Source: Trichomonas vaginalis G3
Lineage: Eukaryota > Parabasalia > Trichomonadida > Trichomonadidae
Assembly (NCBI RefSeq): GCF_026262505.1
Contig: NC_067206.1
Span: 40,147,918 to 40,211,917, forward strand
DNA length: 64,000 nucleotides
Reading direction: 5' to 3'
Numbering within the stretch: the first letter of the stretch is position 1; every line of letters starts with the position of its first letter. The position numbers were made by a program, and so were the translations under genes. The notes below the pieces were generated by a model. The model had not been told where the DNA came from. It was given only the letters and a program-made list of their open reading frames with translations, and ran no database searches. Shown here in pieces: positions 20,628 through 30,739 of this stretch.

Positions 20628-22829
20628 ATGTTAGCTCTTTTCCTTCAAAGAGCTAATCTACGAGAATCATCGGATATACAATTTTATGCCAACCTTTTTA
20701 TCGATGGGTTGTACCTTAACGATGCCTTTCAAGACGATTGGCCAAATATCAAAGAGATGATTAATACTTTCTTCAAACCAAAAGCTCCATTATATTCTCT
20801 TTTAACAAACGTATATAAGAATACAACAGAATTAAATGAATTTCATGAATATGTTTCCCAGTACATTGTCAATACAACTCTCTTAACAAATCCAGACTTT
20901 GGAATGGATACATTTTTGGGTAAAGAGATCAACGGAAAAACATTGACTGAATTACTATATGAAAATAGAAAGTATATTAAGTCCCTTGGAAACATTCTTG
21001 AATTTGACGGAGACAAACTCTATGAACTCGTTACAAACTTAAAGGAAAACCCAGACAAAGCACAACTTGTGGATCTTCTTGATGGTCTTAAGCTTGGCAC
21101 GGGATTTATTTATGACATGTTTGACATTTTTAATTTCATATTCACAAAGAAAGATACATTCCTATTAGAAGATGCTCCTTCTCACATATTCTACGAGAAA
21201 GATGTTGTTATGAATCTCATTGCTGACATTCCTAAGATGGTCAGTGATGATAAGATTACAATTGCAGAACTTTTCAGGGAACTTAACTACATGGTTGATT
21301 ATGCATTTGGATCTTGGGAAGCAGTCAAACTCTTAACAAAGCACATTTGTTTGCTTATATTTGAACCATTTACAAGAACAATTCCTAAGTCAAATAAGGA
21401 TATCGTAAAGAAAGTCAAGGATATCATCCAATTGTACAATGATCTACTTGCTGATACCCAAATTAGCAATGAAGTCAAAGAAAGCGTTAAATTGCTTCAG
21501 GTTGCAGTAGATGGCCTTCAAAGCTTCATCGATAAAGGTTTCTCCGTTGAATCAATGACAACATTCCTATTTGGTGTTGAATTTGCAGCAAAGGCATCAA
21601 CAAAAGGACGCTCAATAGTTGGATCAGTTCCATTAAACGTCAGTTTAGAAAGTGCTGGAACAATAATCAGGGCAATTTCAAGATCTGGTGTTTCAACAAA
21701 GGAATTAATACTCGCAATTGGACAAATGCGTATGGATTTCTTTGAAGCTCCACAGACACCTGAAGAATTCTACAACAGTGTTAGAACAGCTGTCAAAACA
21801 ACCACTCAGGTAGTTGACATTGTTAAAGAAATGATGGATGTAGCTAAAACAGTTCTGGAAGTTGGAGATCAAGTAAGAGAGCTATTGAACGAAACAAAGG
21901 AATTGATTAAAATATTGTCACCTGTCAATGGAGTTGTTACAGTACTCGATTTCTTTGGTTTCAATAAATACAAATCAGAGAACATAGTTGGACTTTTTGC
22001 AGAAATCACAAAATTATTGAAGAAGCTTGGATTTTACCTTCCAATTAAAGAAACTGCAACTGATTTCTTTGAAAAGCTTCAAAAAATTGATTTTGACAAG
22101 AATCCAAAGCTTTCCGATATTTACGGAAAAACTTCTGATCCTCAATCAACAACAAGCTTCATTATTGGTCTTCAGAAAATGATGAATGGACAGAACTTTG
22201 GAGAGGCATTTGCAGACTTCACATTTATGGGAATTAATCCAGCTCAAACAATGAAGAATATTAAGAACCTTACTGAAAACCAGCAGTCACTTAATGGCTT
22301 AATTAACTGTATTTCAACTGGTTCTGGAGTTGCTGAGGCTGCTAAGAATGTTGCCAAGGCAGTTGAAGCATTCGCAAAGAATGAAGATGCAACATTTGAT
22401 TCATTACTCTCTGCAGCTGGCGTTAATACAAAAGATTTCTTCAAATATACAGATGCTTACCTTGGTCCTGCTTCAAACGACTTAGGTGAAACATTCACAC
22501 AATTCCTTGAAATTAAAGGCGAAGATTTCTCCGCAGATTTGAATACTGTATCTATGAGGGTTAACACAACAAAAATGGTCACAGTCGATGATGTAGCAAC
22601 GCTCTCAAACTCCATTAGTGCCAATGTAGTTAAGCCAACGAAGAAGAATCTCTCATCAAGCAAAGCATGGATAGCAGCTGTTGTTATTGTTGTTATAGTA
22701 ATAATAGCAGGAGTAGCTGTTGCTGGTTTCTTCCTTTGGAAGAAGAAAATGTGGTTCTTTGCAGAAAAGAAAGATGATAATGAAGACAACTCTAATGAGG
22801 AAGAAAAAAATAAATCTTCTGAAGCTTAA
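20628..22829 (+). CDS. Large single-pass membrane protein, helix-rich, 733 aa
   Basis: The start at 20628 follows a TCATTAAAG initiator-like sequence. The N-terminus (MLALFLQRANLRES) is at best a short signal peptide, so the precise start or targeting is uncertain. About 660 residues follow that look mainly alpha-helical (long amphipathic segments with Leu/Ile/Lys/Asp), with scattered N-glycosylation sequons. A membrane segment at about residues 681-704 (AAVVIVVIVIIAGVAVAG) precedes WKKKMW and a highly acidic Lys/Glu/Asn tail. The family is not recognised. It is probably a trichomonad-specific surface or endomembrane protein. The frame is intact and ends with TAA followed by a TAAA signal. 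Confidence 0.85.
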   Translation: MLALFLQRANLRESSDIQFYANLFIDGLYLNDAFQDDWPNIKEMINTFFKPKAPLYSLLTNVYKNTTELNEFHEYVSQYIVNTTLLTNPDFGMDTFLGKEINGKTLTELLYENRKYIKSLGNILEFDGDKLYELVTNLKENPDKAQLVDLLDGLKLGTGFIYDMFDIFNFIFTKKDTFLLEDAPSHIFYEKDVVMNLIADIPKMVSDDKITIAELFRELNYMVDYAFGSWEAVKLLTKHICLLIFEPFTRTIPKSNKDIVKKVKDIIQLYNDLLADTQISNEVKESVKLLQVAVDGLQSFIDKGFSVESMTTFLFGVEFAAKASTKGRSIVGSVPLNVSLESAGTIIRAISRSGVSTKELILAIGQMRMDFFEAPQTPEEFYNSVRTAVKTTTQVVDIVKEMMDVAKTVLEVGDQVRELLNETKELIKILSPVNGVVTVLDFFGFNKYKSENIVGLFAEITKLLKKLGFYLPIKETATDFFEKLQKIDFDKNPKLSDIYGKTSDPQSTTSFIIGLQKMMNGQNFGEAFADFTFMGINPAQTMKNIKNLTENQQSLNGLINCISTGSGVAEAAKNVAKAVEAFAKNEDATFDSLLSAAGVNTKDFFKYTDAYLGPASNDLGETFTQFLEIKGEDFSADLNTVSMRVNTTKMVTVDDVATLSNSISANVVKPTKKNLSSSKAWIAAVVIVVIVIIAGVAVAGFFLWKKKMWFFAEKKDDNEDNSNEEEKNKSSEA

Positions 22830-22967
22830 ATAAAACTCTTGGTTATATATTTCATTAATTATCCTTATTTTTGAATTTAATCTTAAAAAAAGTTAATTTA
22901 TTGCAAATAATTTAATAGAATCTATTTATTAAAATGGTATATGTATATTACATAAGAATTGTCAATT

Positions 22968-23840
22968 CTATGGTATATTGACTGGAATGATAGGTGATAA
23001 TACTGTTGAAGATAAATTTGGAAAATTTGGAGCTGGTTTCTTGATTTTGTTGTATATCTTGAACATTATACATAATAGTAGTAGGGATAGTTGGAATGTT
23101 CCCTCTGCAAAGCTTGCAAGGTAGGTTGACCATTCTTCTTTCAAGACAACAGCCATATAGATTCCATTCATAATTTCAGTTGGACCTAAAATTTCAAGCA
23201 TAAGTAGCGATAATGATCCATTATCTCTGATTTTAATTGTCATAATAAACTGAGGAACATATTGGATAAAGACTAGTACAGTGGATACAAATCCGCATAC
23301 TTGTCCATAGTAGTTTATGATGCTGCATTCAAAACTAATAAACATTCCGACTAAAAGCCAGAAGCCGATCATTATAATGACCAAAGATACGTTGAGAATG
23401 ACTAAGCCATTATTAATAAGCTTGTGTATAAATTTTGTTTTCTCTGATTCATCTTTGTTGTGCTCTCGATCATCATAATGAAGCATCATGAAAACGGTTG
23501 GCATAAAACTAAGCCACTGGCCAATAAATTCTACAAAAACAATTAATGATGGTATAGTTTCGGCAAAACTGTGTTGAAAAATTCCGACTAATTCGTGATA
23601 ATTTAGGCATAAAAAGTTTATTACTAAGAGCCACATACTCATATGATTAGCAAATGTAAAAAGAGGTGAAAGTCCGAAGTTTGTTCGATTCTTGTAAATT
23701 TCATAAGGTTCAGGTGTAATTGCAAATAGTGAAACAAGCGCAAACATGGCGCCAATCAAGGTCCATATGAGTTTAGGATTTTCGTATGCATTCTTATAGT
23801 CCATGAATCCTGTGTATATGTCCCCGACAAGCGATGCCAT
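22968..23840 (-). CDS. PQ-loop repeat membrane protein, 290 aa
   Basis: Seven hydrophobic segments with two PQ-loop-type motifs: AITPEPYEIYKNRTNFGLSP at about residues 40-60 (the usual PQ reads PEPYE here) and QYVPQFIMTIKIRDNGSLSL at about 193-212. This is the SWEET/cystinosin-like transporter fold, with members exporting amino acids or sugars from lysosomes, so an endolysosomal or plasma-membrane small-solute transporter is likely. The substrate cannot be told. The frame is intact, with ATG at 23838-23840 and stop TAG. Confidence 0.8.
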   Translation of the reverse strand: MASLVGDIYTGFMDYKNAYENPKLIWTLIGAMFALVSLFAITPEPYEIYKNRTNFGLSPLFTFANHMSMWLLVINFLCLNYHELVGIFQHSFAETIPSLIVFVEFIGQWLSFMPTVFMMLHYDDREHNKDESEKTKFIHKLINNGLVILNVSLVIIMIGFWLLVGMFISFECSIINYYGQVCGFVSTVLVFIQYVPQFIMTIKIRDNGSLSLLMLEILGPTEIMNGIYMAVVLKEEWSTYLASFAEGTFQLSLLLLCIMFKIYNKIKKPAPNFPNLSSTVLSPIIPVNIP

Positions 23841-24016
23841 GAAGCTACGTCAATTCAAAGTTATAATAATTGAAAAATTGGCAAATGCCAAATTGATCTT
23901 TTGGAAGATGTTCTAAGGAAATACATCAAAATATTTGGTTATAAATCGCTTCAAAAAAAATTTGAATTGAAATTTAATTGAAAATGATCGTAAATATTCA
24001 ATGCATACCTATCATA

Positions 24017-24029
24017 TCATTGCATAAAA
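24017..24029 (+). promoter_or_regulatory. Initiator-like site of the NatD-like gene
   Basis: TCATTGCATAAAA directly precedes the ATG at 24030. Confidence 0.45.
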
Positions 24030-24695
24030 ATGTCAAATGTATCTTTGCATCCACAGCTTACCAAGAAAGAACAAAGGAGGCAAGCTGATAAGGCAAAAAC
24101 CGAGGCATTCAATAAAATGAGAAGATCTGATGTAGATGCTGAAGCAAAACAAGATTTACTTGAATTGATTCCAATGATGCGAACATTCAAGAGAAATGGT
24201 CTAGATGTCGCAGCGACATACTGCACTAAGCTTGATCAAGATCTTTTAAAATGGGCTTTAGATTTAACAGAAAGAAATTTGCATCAAATCTATGAAGATT
24301 CATGGGGATGGAACGAAACAAAGAAGCTAAATGAACTTAGGGATAAATCGGTCAGATTTATTGTTCTTAGACAAGGGGAAGAACTTTGTGGTTTTGTTCA
24401 CATCAGATTCGAATTTGAATAGAATATCTCGCATACATATGTTTATGAGTTGCAGATAGGGCCGAAATTCCAACGTCATGGTCTTGGAAAGTATCTTCTC
24501 CAGTGTACTGAATTGATTACAATGAAAATGGGTATTATTTGTGTATTGAAGAACAATGAAGGGGCATACAATTTCTACAAGAAGAATAACTATAAACGAC
24601 ATCCTGATTCGCCTAGTGTTTACGATCCAGAAAACGCAATCGATTATTACCATGAAATCATGGTCAAAGATATTTGCAAGAGACCTGCAATATAA
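24030..24695 (+). pseudogene. NAA40: NatD/Naa40-like histone N-acetyltransferase with one in-frame TAG
   Basis: A 221-codon GNAT-fold protein matching N-alpha-acetyltransferase 40, which acetylates the N-terminal Ser of histones H4 and H2A. It has the basic N-terminal helix (KKEQRRQADKAK), SWGWNETKKLNEL (family 'GWxxxxK'), GFVHIRFEFE, then YELQIGPKFQRHGLGKYLLQ with the acetyl-CoA loop Q/RxxGxG, and NNEGAYNFYKKNNYKR. A TAG at 24420-24422 breaks the frame between FEFE and NISHTYVYELQ. The spacing on both sides equals that of the human protein, so the stop replaces one residue and is not an intron. It is a nonsense allele, pseudogene or sequence error. The initiator TCATTGCATAAAA is intact. Confidence 0.85.
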
Positions 24696-24787
24696 TAGAG
24701 TATAGAGTTTTAAAAATCGTTAATCTGTGTTAAATTATTATTAAATCATTTACAAGTTATTTTATATATAAAAATTAATATAAGAAC

Positions 24788-26833
24788 TCAATTGCGCCAT
24801 CTCTTCTGAACATTTCTGACTAGGGCGTCAATGAATTTACCTGTATCAGGATGATCTTTATTTAATTTAAGTTTCTCTATTAATTCATCAGTTCTTTCTG
24901 GCATTCCGATGAATTCGTTGAAAGTTGCAGAAATTGCGAGATCAAATCTGCAAATGCTTTTATCGTCCAAGCTCTTCTCTATTTCCTCAATTGTCAGATC
25001 GCTTGCATCCCCACTGAGTGCTCCTCCTCTCCAGCAGTTGAAATCTGTGTCCCATGTCCAAACTCTTCCCCTCGAAATGGCGAGAATAATTCCAGAGGGG
25101 TATAAAGAGAAGGATTTGAATTCTGGCGGACAGTTGCAGCTCATTACTTCTTTCATTGAATCGAGTTCGATAACACAGCATCTGTTTCCAACGGCTAATA
25201 TTTGTCCTTCATCATAACTCAGGTGTCTGCAAACTCCTCCAATTAAATACGGAGTACTGAGCCTTCTTCCTGTTTTCTTATCGAGTTTTATCAAGTATCC
25301 TGCATAGGAAACTATATGATAATTATTGATATCTAATGCCTTGTTAACGATTCCTTCTAAGATAGCTGGTTTTGGCCAGTTATATCCAACTGGATTGTAT
25401 TCTGTTGATGCATTTGATAATAATTCACTCTCAACTTTAACAGAAAATGAAACAGTTTGTTTTTCAACAGCTGTTAAGAGAACAGGAGTGATATAAGTGA
25501 TTCCATCCTTGGTTATTGTACTTTGTCTTTCTAAAACCTCAGCAGGAGTGAGTTGGAGGACTTCAAAGTCAACATCTTTTTCTTCGGCATCTAAACTGTG
25601 CAGTAAATGGGCTGCATTATTAATATTGTTGGACAATTTTGCACGGAATGTATTTTCTCCAATTAAATGTGATTTAATTTCTTCCATGGACTCTTGATCG
25701 ACTAATTCTAAATCGTGAGCTTTTGATAAATCAAAAGCAACAATGCCACCATGACGTGTGATTGGAGCATTTTCAAGGGCAACAAATAACCAGTGGCCAT
25801 CATTAGACCAGCGTAAATCATTAACTGTAGATGTCGAAATTCCGTCCAAAACTACAAGCGGTCTAGTATCTTCTCCAACCAACCAGATGGAAATAACGCC
25901 ACTCTTATCACCACATGCCATAATAGAGGAATATGATCCATTTTTGTTTCTGAATAAAAATGGCGGACATGAAATGCAGCACGTAGGAGCGATATGGCCC
26001 TCTAGCATAAATCCAAATGTAAATGATTCACGGCGGAAGAAGGGACAGACATATCCACCTGAATTGGCTGAGGTCATTCCAATAAATGAGCCATCAGGAG
26101 TCCAACAGATTCTTGAAACGAGAGCCTGATCTGGCTGAGTAAATTCGGAGCCATATTCACGGCTAAAGTTAGCGCTTGGATCGTAAATATCGAATTTTCC
26201 ATTCAACAATTGGCAAGCTATAAATTTTCCGAGAGGGTCAATAGCAACAGATGCTATACCAACTGATTGTGATGTTTGATGCTGATAGAGTTTCGTAGCA
26301 GACTTAACATCCCAAACAATAATTGTTCCATCAAAAGAACATGATGCAATTCTCGTAGAATCAGGGAACCAGGAAACACCAGTAACATCACCAGTATGTC
26401 CTGAAAATGATTTCGATTGCCACCTTTGAACAGGAGGATTTGGTTGTAGTTCTGATTCTGGAATACCGAATGTAGATGGTTGACCAAAGCACCTAACTTT
26501 TTGCCAGACAAAAATCATTGCATCATCGCCACCTGTTGCAAGGTATTTTCCATCAGGACTAAATCTAACAATATTGACTGATTTCGTATGATCACGAAGT
26601 ACAGCTAGAAGTTTGTTTTTGACGTTCTGTGAGGAATCTGTAATTGCATGAAAACTCCAAATTTTGCAAAAATTATTCCAGCCACCTGTAGCAAAAAGCT
26701 CGCCAGATGGATGGATATCTACTGTAGATATAGGTCTGCCACCATGACCTAACCACTTAGGATAAACAAAACGAAGAGAAAGGTCTCCCTTTTCCTCCAT
26801 TTCTTGTGCACGTTTAGAAATTCTCAATTGCAT
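24788..26833 (-). CDS. HIRA: HIRA-like WD40 histone chaperone, 681 aa
   Basis: Seven WD40 repeats from about residue 18 to 375, starting with the HIRA signature WLGHGGRPISTVDIHPSGELFATGGWNNFCKIW, in two short parts that match 'HNGKPIFSVDIHPDG...FATGG', followed by repeats ending VSWFPDSTRIASCSFDGTI and RPLVVLDGI. A Glu-rich linker and a C-terminal beta-rich region (WP-KPAILEG, WTWDTDFNCWRGGALSG) resemble the HIRA C-domain. In other eukaryotes HIRA deposits H3.3 independently of replication. The true ATG is at 26831-26833; the frame continues two codons further up without ATG. It lies tail to tail with the NatD-like gene, so two chromatin genes are adjacent. The B-domain for Asf1 is not obvious. 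Confidence 0.85.
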   Translation of the reverse strand: MQLRISKRAQEMEEKGDLSLRFVYPKWLGHGGRPISTVDIHPSGELFATGGWNNFCKIWSFHAITDSSQNVKNKLLAVLRDHTKSVNIVRFSPDGKYLATGGDDAMIFVWQKVRCFGQPSTFGIPESELQPNPPVQRWQSKSFSGHTGDVTGVSWFPDSTRIASCSFDGTIIVWDVKSATKLYQHQTSQSVGIASVAIDPLGKFIACQLLNGKFDIYDPSANFSREYGSEFTQPDQALVSRICWTPDGSFIGMTSANSGGYVCPFFRRESFTFGFMLEGHIAPTCCISCPPFLFRNKNGSYSSIMACGDKSGVISIWLVGEDTRPLVVLDGISTSTVNDLRWSNDGHWLFVALENAPITRHGGIVAFDLSKAHDLELVDQESMEEIKSHLIGENTFRAKLSNNINNAAHLLHSLDAEEKDVDFEVLQLTPAEVLERQSTITKDGITYITPVLLTAVEKQTVSFSVKVESELLSNASTEYNPVGYNWPKPAILEGIVNKALDINNYHIVSYAGYLIKLDKKTGRRLSTPYLIGGVCRHLSYDEGQILAVGNRCCVIELDSMKEVMSCNCPPEFKSFSLYPSGIILAISRGRVWTWDTDFNCWRGGALSGDASDLTIEEIEKSLDDKSICRFDLAISATFNEFIGMPERTDELIEKLKLNKDHPDTGKFIDALVRNVQKRWRN

Positions 26834-27120
26834 AACCAAACATTAATACCCAGTGTTATATTATCAGAATGCTATATTTCATTTAAAGTTCATCAATATT
26901 ATGATATATGTCATCAATTTTGAATGAAAAAAATTAATACCTAGAATTTCAAAAAAGAAAGGATAAAATGATTTAACTCTTACAATGATTTGCATTTCAC
27001 TACTTGAAAATGCTAACATCCAAAATTGCATTGCTCAAATCTTGAAATTTTTAGAGTTCTTTAGATGGAATTAAAAACGAAAGCGAATTAAGAATAATCA
27101 AAAAAAGAAGCTAGAAAGAT

Positions 27121-28920
27121 TTACTCGCAGCGCTTAAGGATTTCCTTGGAAACCTCGAGGAGTTCCTGGGAAACGTGGCCGATCTTGTTGATGAGGTAGT
27201 CATCGTTAGCAGCAACCTGGGCCTTGATCTTCTCCTTATCCTGGTGCATGACTTCCTCGAACTGTTCCTTTGTGAAGTTGAGGCCTTCCCAATCGATATC
27301 CTCGTACTCTGGGACGTAGCCGAGTGGAGAGATGTGCTCTGGGGCCTTGCCGTAGAATCTGTTGACCATCCAGCCAAGGACACGAGCGTTCTGGCCGAAG
27401 CCTGGCCAAAGGAACTTGCCAGCTGGGGACTTGCGGAACCAGTTGACGTGGAAGACAAGTGGTGTCTTGGCGAGCTTGGCCATCTCGAGGTAGTGCTTGA
27501 AGTAGTCACCCATGTGGTAGCCGCAGAATGGAAGCATAGCGAATGGATCGCGGCGGAGGGCGCCAACCTGGCCTTCAGCAGCAGCTGTCTGTTCAGAGCC
27601 GACTGTAGCACCAAGGTAAACACCGTGAGCCCATGATGTGGCCTGGAAGACGAGTGGGATATCGTTCATGCGGCGGCCACCATAGACGAAGATGGAGACT
27701 GGAACACCGGCTGGGTTCTCCCATTCTGGGTCAATGCATGGGCAGTTAGCAGCTGGAGCAGCGAAGCGGGAGTTTGGATGTGATGAGACACGGCCGCAGT
27801 CTGGTGTCCAGTCCTTGTTCTGCCAGTCGATAAGGTGAGCTGGCTTCTCCTCTGTCATGCCCTCCCACCAGATGTCGCCGTCGTCTGTAAGAGCGACGTT
27901 TGTGAAGATTGTGTTACGAGCGCAGGAGAGAAGAGCGTTTGGATTTGTGCTCATGGCTGTGCCTGGGGCAACACCGAAGAAACCGTTTTCTGGGTTGATA
28001 GCGCGGAGTTCGCCATCCTTGTTTGGCTTGATCCATGCGATATCATCACCGACTGTTGTGACTTCCCAGCCTTTCTTGCGGAGTTCCTCTGGTGGGATCA
28101 ACATGGCGAAGTTTGTCTTGCCGCAAGCTGATGGGAAGGCAGCTGTGACGAATGTCTTCTTGCCTTCTGGGTTCTTGACGCCAAGAATAAGCATGTGCTC
28201 AGCGAGCCAGCCTTCCTTGCGGGCGAGGTTGGAGCCGATACGGAGAGCGAAGCACTTCTTGCCGAGGAGAGCGTTGCCACCATAGCCTGAGCCATAGGAC
28301 CAGATTGTCTGCTCTTCTGGGTAGTGTGTGATGTATGTGTTCTCTGGGTCGCATGGCCATGCAACATCCTGGCGGCCGTCCTTGAGTGGGTAACCAACGG
28401 AGTGGACGCATGGGATGAAGTCGCCATCCTCACCAATGCACTCGAGAACCTTTGTGAAAACACGTGTCATGATTCTCATTGAGACAACGACGTATGGAGA
28501 GTCGGAGATTTCGATACCGTTCTTGCCGATGGAGGAGCCGATTGGACCCATGGAGAATGGAATGACGTACATTGTACGGCCTTCCATGCAGCCGGCGTAG
28601 AGACCACGGAGCTTCTTCTTCATGACTTCTGGGTCTTCCCAGTTGTTTGTTGGTCCAGCATCTTCCTTGTTCTTGGAGCAGATGAATGTGCGGGACTCGA
28701 CACGAGCAACATCGCGTGGGTCGGAGTGGTAGAGGTAGCAGCCTGGGCGCTTCTCTTGGTTAAGCTTGATTGCCATCTTGGAGTCAACCATTTGCTTGAA
28801 AAGCATGTCTGCTTGTTCCTGGGAGCCATCAATCCACATGACATCCTTTGGCTTGCAGAGGGCGACGAACTCGTCGACAAAGGCCTGAACTTTCTTGCTC
28901 TTGTTGAATGCTTGAGCCAT
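27121..28920 (-). CDS. PEPCK: Phosphoenolpyruvate carboxykinase, GTP-dependent, 599 aa
   Basis: A full-length GTP-type PEPCK (EC 4.1.1.32) interconverting oxaloacetate and PEP. Visible: the P-loop [13 protein letters not shown] with the reactive Cys (about 265), the kinase-2 site GDDIAWIKP (about 290), [14 protein letters not shown] (about 415) and [22 protein letters not shown] near the C-terminus, given here in motifs of the GTP family. In trichomonads this enzyme is cytosolic and feeds malate/oxaloacetate toward hydrogenosomal metabolism. Codons end mostly in G or C, in sharp contrast with neighbouring genes, as expected of a very highly expressed gene. TCACTTTTTCTA precedes the ATG at once. 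Long open frames on the opposite strand are by-products of this codon bias. Confidence 0.98.
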   Translation of the reverse strand: MAQAFNKSKKVQAFVDEFVALCKPKDVMWIDGSQEQADMLFKQMVDSKMAIKLNQEKRPGCYLYHSDPRDVARVESRTFICSKNKEDAGPTNNWEDPEVMKKKLRGLYAGCMEGRTMYVIPFSMGPIGSSIGKNGIEISDSPYVVVSMRIMTRVFTKVLECIGEDGDFIPCVHSVGYPLKDGRQDVAWPCDPENTYITHYPEEQTIWSYGSGYGGNALLGKKCFALRIGSNLARKEGWLAEHMLILGVKNPEGKKTFVTAAFPSACGKTNFAMLIPPEELRKKGWEVTTVGDDIAWIKPNKDGELRAINPENGFFGVAPGTAMSTNPNALLSCARNTIFTNVALTDDGDIWWEGMTEEKPAHLIDWQNKDWTPDCGRVSSHPNSRFAAPAANCPCIDPEWENPAGVPVSIFVYGGRRMNDIPLVFQATSWAHGVYLGATVGSEQTAAAEGQVGALRRDPFAMLPFCGYHMGDYFKHYLEMAKLAKTPLVFHVNWFRKSPAGKFLWPGFGQNARVLGWMVNRFYGKAPEHISPLGYVPEYEDIDWEGLNFTKEQFEEVMHQDKEKIKAQVAANDDYLINKIGHVSQELLEVSKEILKRCE

Positions 28921-28932
28921 TAGAAAAAGTGA
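28921..28932 (-). promoter_or_regulatory. Initiator (Inr) of PEPCK
   Basis: Minus-strand TCACTTTTTCTA abuts the PEPCK ATG, with a second TCACTT six bases further up. It is the clearest initiator in the window and belongs to a gene with high-expression codon use. Confidence 0.65.
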
Positions 28933-29824
28933 AGTGAAAATACTATGTCAAATTTTCAGACCAGTGATTGGTCGAAGAATCATCTCAATTAATTATTTTT
29001 TCTGAAGGATAACTTTTCATCCATAGAGAAATCAATAAGGATTTAAAAATTCCAAGTTCTTATGTTCGTATTGTTATTTTTGTGAGAAAACAACCGTTCA
29101 AAGTGACCACTTATAAATCCACCTCACTCTATCCTTTTTTTGTAAAACAAAAGTCCTATTTCAAATGAATCAGAGTGGTTCTGCTTATTGTTGTATAAAT
29201 GTGGACTCAACTCGTTTTAAAAAGGACAATCCATCGCAAATTTTTCAAAATTTGTAACACAGAATATGTTTTACTTAAATACAGAATATGAACATGATAT
29301 ACCTGTAACCCAAAACCTAGAACACACTCATAACTCTTGATAGTTTCCATTATGTAACCTCGCAAATTTGAAACTATCAATAAAATTTCTTGTTCTGATA
29401 ATTTACGTTCATAATTCTTCGAAGCAAATGTTAGTGTTAACAAACATTTGATGGATAATGACTCTGAAAAATTGTTGTTATCTGGATTTATTAAAAATCA
29501 CGAAATTGACATGAAATAGTGTTTTTTGATGACATTTTCATTACAAATTCTATCGAATTATTTTGGCATTCCAATAAAATAGGAAAATAAAAATTCAATT
29601 AACCAACTATTGGTAATTTGAGAATCATGAGTGATACATTTTTAGTACAATTATTATTTACATAATACTTCGTAGATTTTTGAGGTATTCTTGGAGATAA
29701 ATTTGAATTTGAGAAATAGAATATAGAGCTATGTGTATATCTTTAGATCGTTCATATGTAAAACATAATTTGGAGACTGAATTTTTGATGTAAAACTACG
29801 GATTCTATCGGGAAAACTGACATT
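28933..29824. other. Spacer between divergent PEPCK and nucleoside hydrolase genes
   Basis: About 890 bp of AT-rich sequence that must hold both promoters. I see no gene; an ORF at 29207-29443 has no initiator and no recognisable composition. Confidence 0.6.
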
Positions 29825-30739
29825 ATGAAACTTTGGATTGATACTGATTGTGGAATAGATGATGCAACGGCCATTCTTATCTGTCTTGCTAACCCAAGCA
29901 TTGAAATTGTTGGCATTTCATGCATTGGTGGTAATGCATCACTTCAGAATGTAATCAGAAACGTCAATAGAACTCTTAAGGTATGGGGAAAGACCGATAT
30001 TCCGATTTTTGGAGGTTGCCAAGCTCCTCTTGTTCAGCCAAAGATGGAAATACCACATATTCATGGTGGCGATGGTCTTGGCGATATTAATGATAACGAT
30101 TTCGGCACAAATACACCAAATAAACTCGAAAAAGAGCATGCAGTTAATGCACTCATTCATGCTGCTAATACTATTGAGGATCTTAACATTCTTTGTCTGG
30201 CCCCTTTGACAAATATTGCTATTGCATTGAGCATGGCTCCAGAAGCAATCCTTAAGATCAAGCACTTCTACATTATGGGTGGAGCTGAAAATGGGAAAGG
30301 AAATATTACACCATATGGAGAATTCAACTGGAGAGCCGACCCAGAAGCCGCGCAAATCGTTTTACAGACATATCCACAATACCAGACAACAATTGCTTCA
30401 TGGACACTTGCTGTTTTCAACTCATTTAACGCAAATGACTATGATTTCTTCAATTTAGATGGAAATCTAGTACGTAGATTCATCAGGGAAACATGGAAAC
30501 CAATTATTGCATTTGATGGCGGTCGAATCTGCCCAGCAGACCCTCTTGCTGCTTTTATTGCAGTTTACGGAGATAGGGCCATCAAGAGAGCCGAGCGTCT
30601 CCACCTTTCAATGGTTTTAGAGGGTGAAAAATTAGGTATGTCCCTTGCAGAACCAGATGAAAAAGGATGCCTTGTTGTCAAAGAATGCGATGCAGAACTT
30701 TTCGTCAAAATCTTGAGAGAGCTTCAAGATCACCAATAA
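29825..30739 (+). CDS. Inosine-uridine preferring nucleoside hydrolase, 304 aa
   Basis: The N-terminal calcium-binding motif of the family is present as IDTDCGIDDATA (residues 5-16; the common form has Pro in place of Cys). HGGDGLGD (about 80) and GGAENGKGNITPYGEFNWRADPEAA (about 155-180, in parts) supply further metal and ribose contacts, and ADPLAAF (about 240) corresponds to the 'HDPLA' region, here with Ala for His. The enzyme splits nucleosides to base and ribose; trichomonads cannot make purines and rely on such salvage. Length is normal and the frame intact. The Ala at the His position points to a subgroup with different base preference (inference). Confidence 0.95.
   Translation: MKLWIDTDCGIDDATAILICLANPSIEIVGISCIGGNASLQNVIRNVNRTLKVWGKTDIPIFGGCQAPLVQPKMEIPHIHGGDGLGDINDNDFGTNTPNKLEKEHAVNALIHAANTIEDLNILCLAPLTNIAIALSMAPEAILKIKHFYIMGGAENGKGNITPYGEFNWRADPEAAQIVLQTYPQYQTTIASWTLAVFNSFNANDYDFFNLDGNLVRRFIRETWKPIIAFDGGRICPADPLAAFIAVYGDRAIKRAERLHLSMVLEGEKLGMSLAEPDEKGCLVVKECDAELFVKILRELQDHQ

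Noticed and set aside
24420-24450. Spliceosomal intron in the NatD-like gene
   Set aside because: No trichomonad-type GTATGT donor or ACTAAC-ACACAG acceptor, and the residue spacing is already normal without removing anything.
10285-24695. Stop-codon reassignment (TGA, TAG or TAA read as sense)
   Set aside because: Each of the three codons ends several intact genes in this window, so the isolated in-frame stops are lesions or errors.
27111-28923. Many long open frames on both strands over the PEPCK gene
   Set aside because: They are shadows caused by its G/C-ending codon bias; only the 599-aa frame has family motifs and an initiator.
29207-29443. 78-residue frame between PEPCK and the hydrolase
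   Set aside because: No initiator, non-ATG or weak start, and low-complexity composition typical of the spacer.
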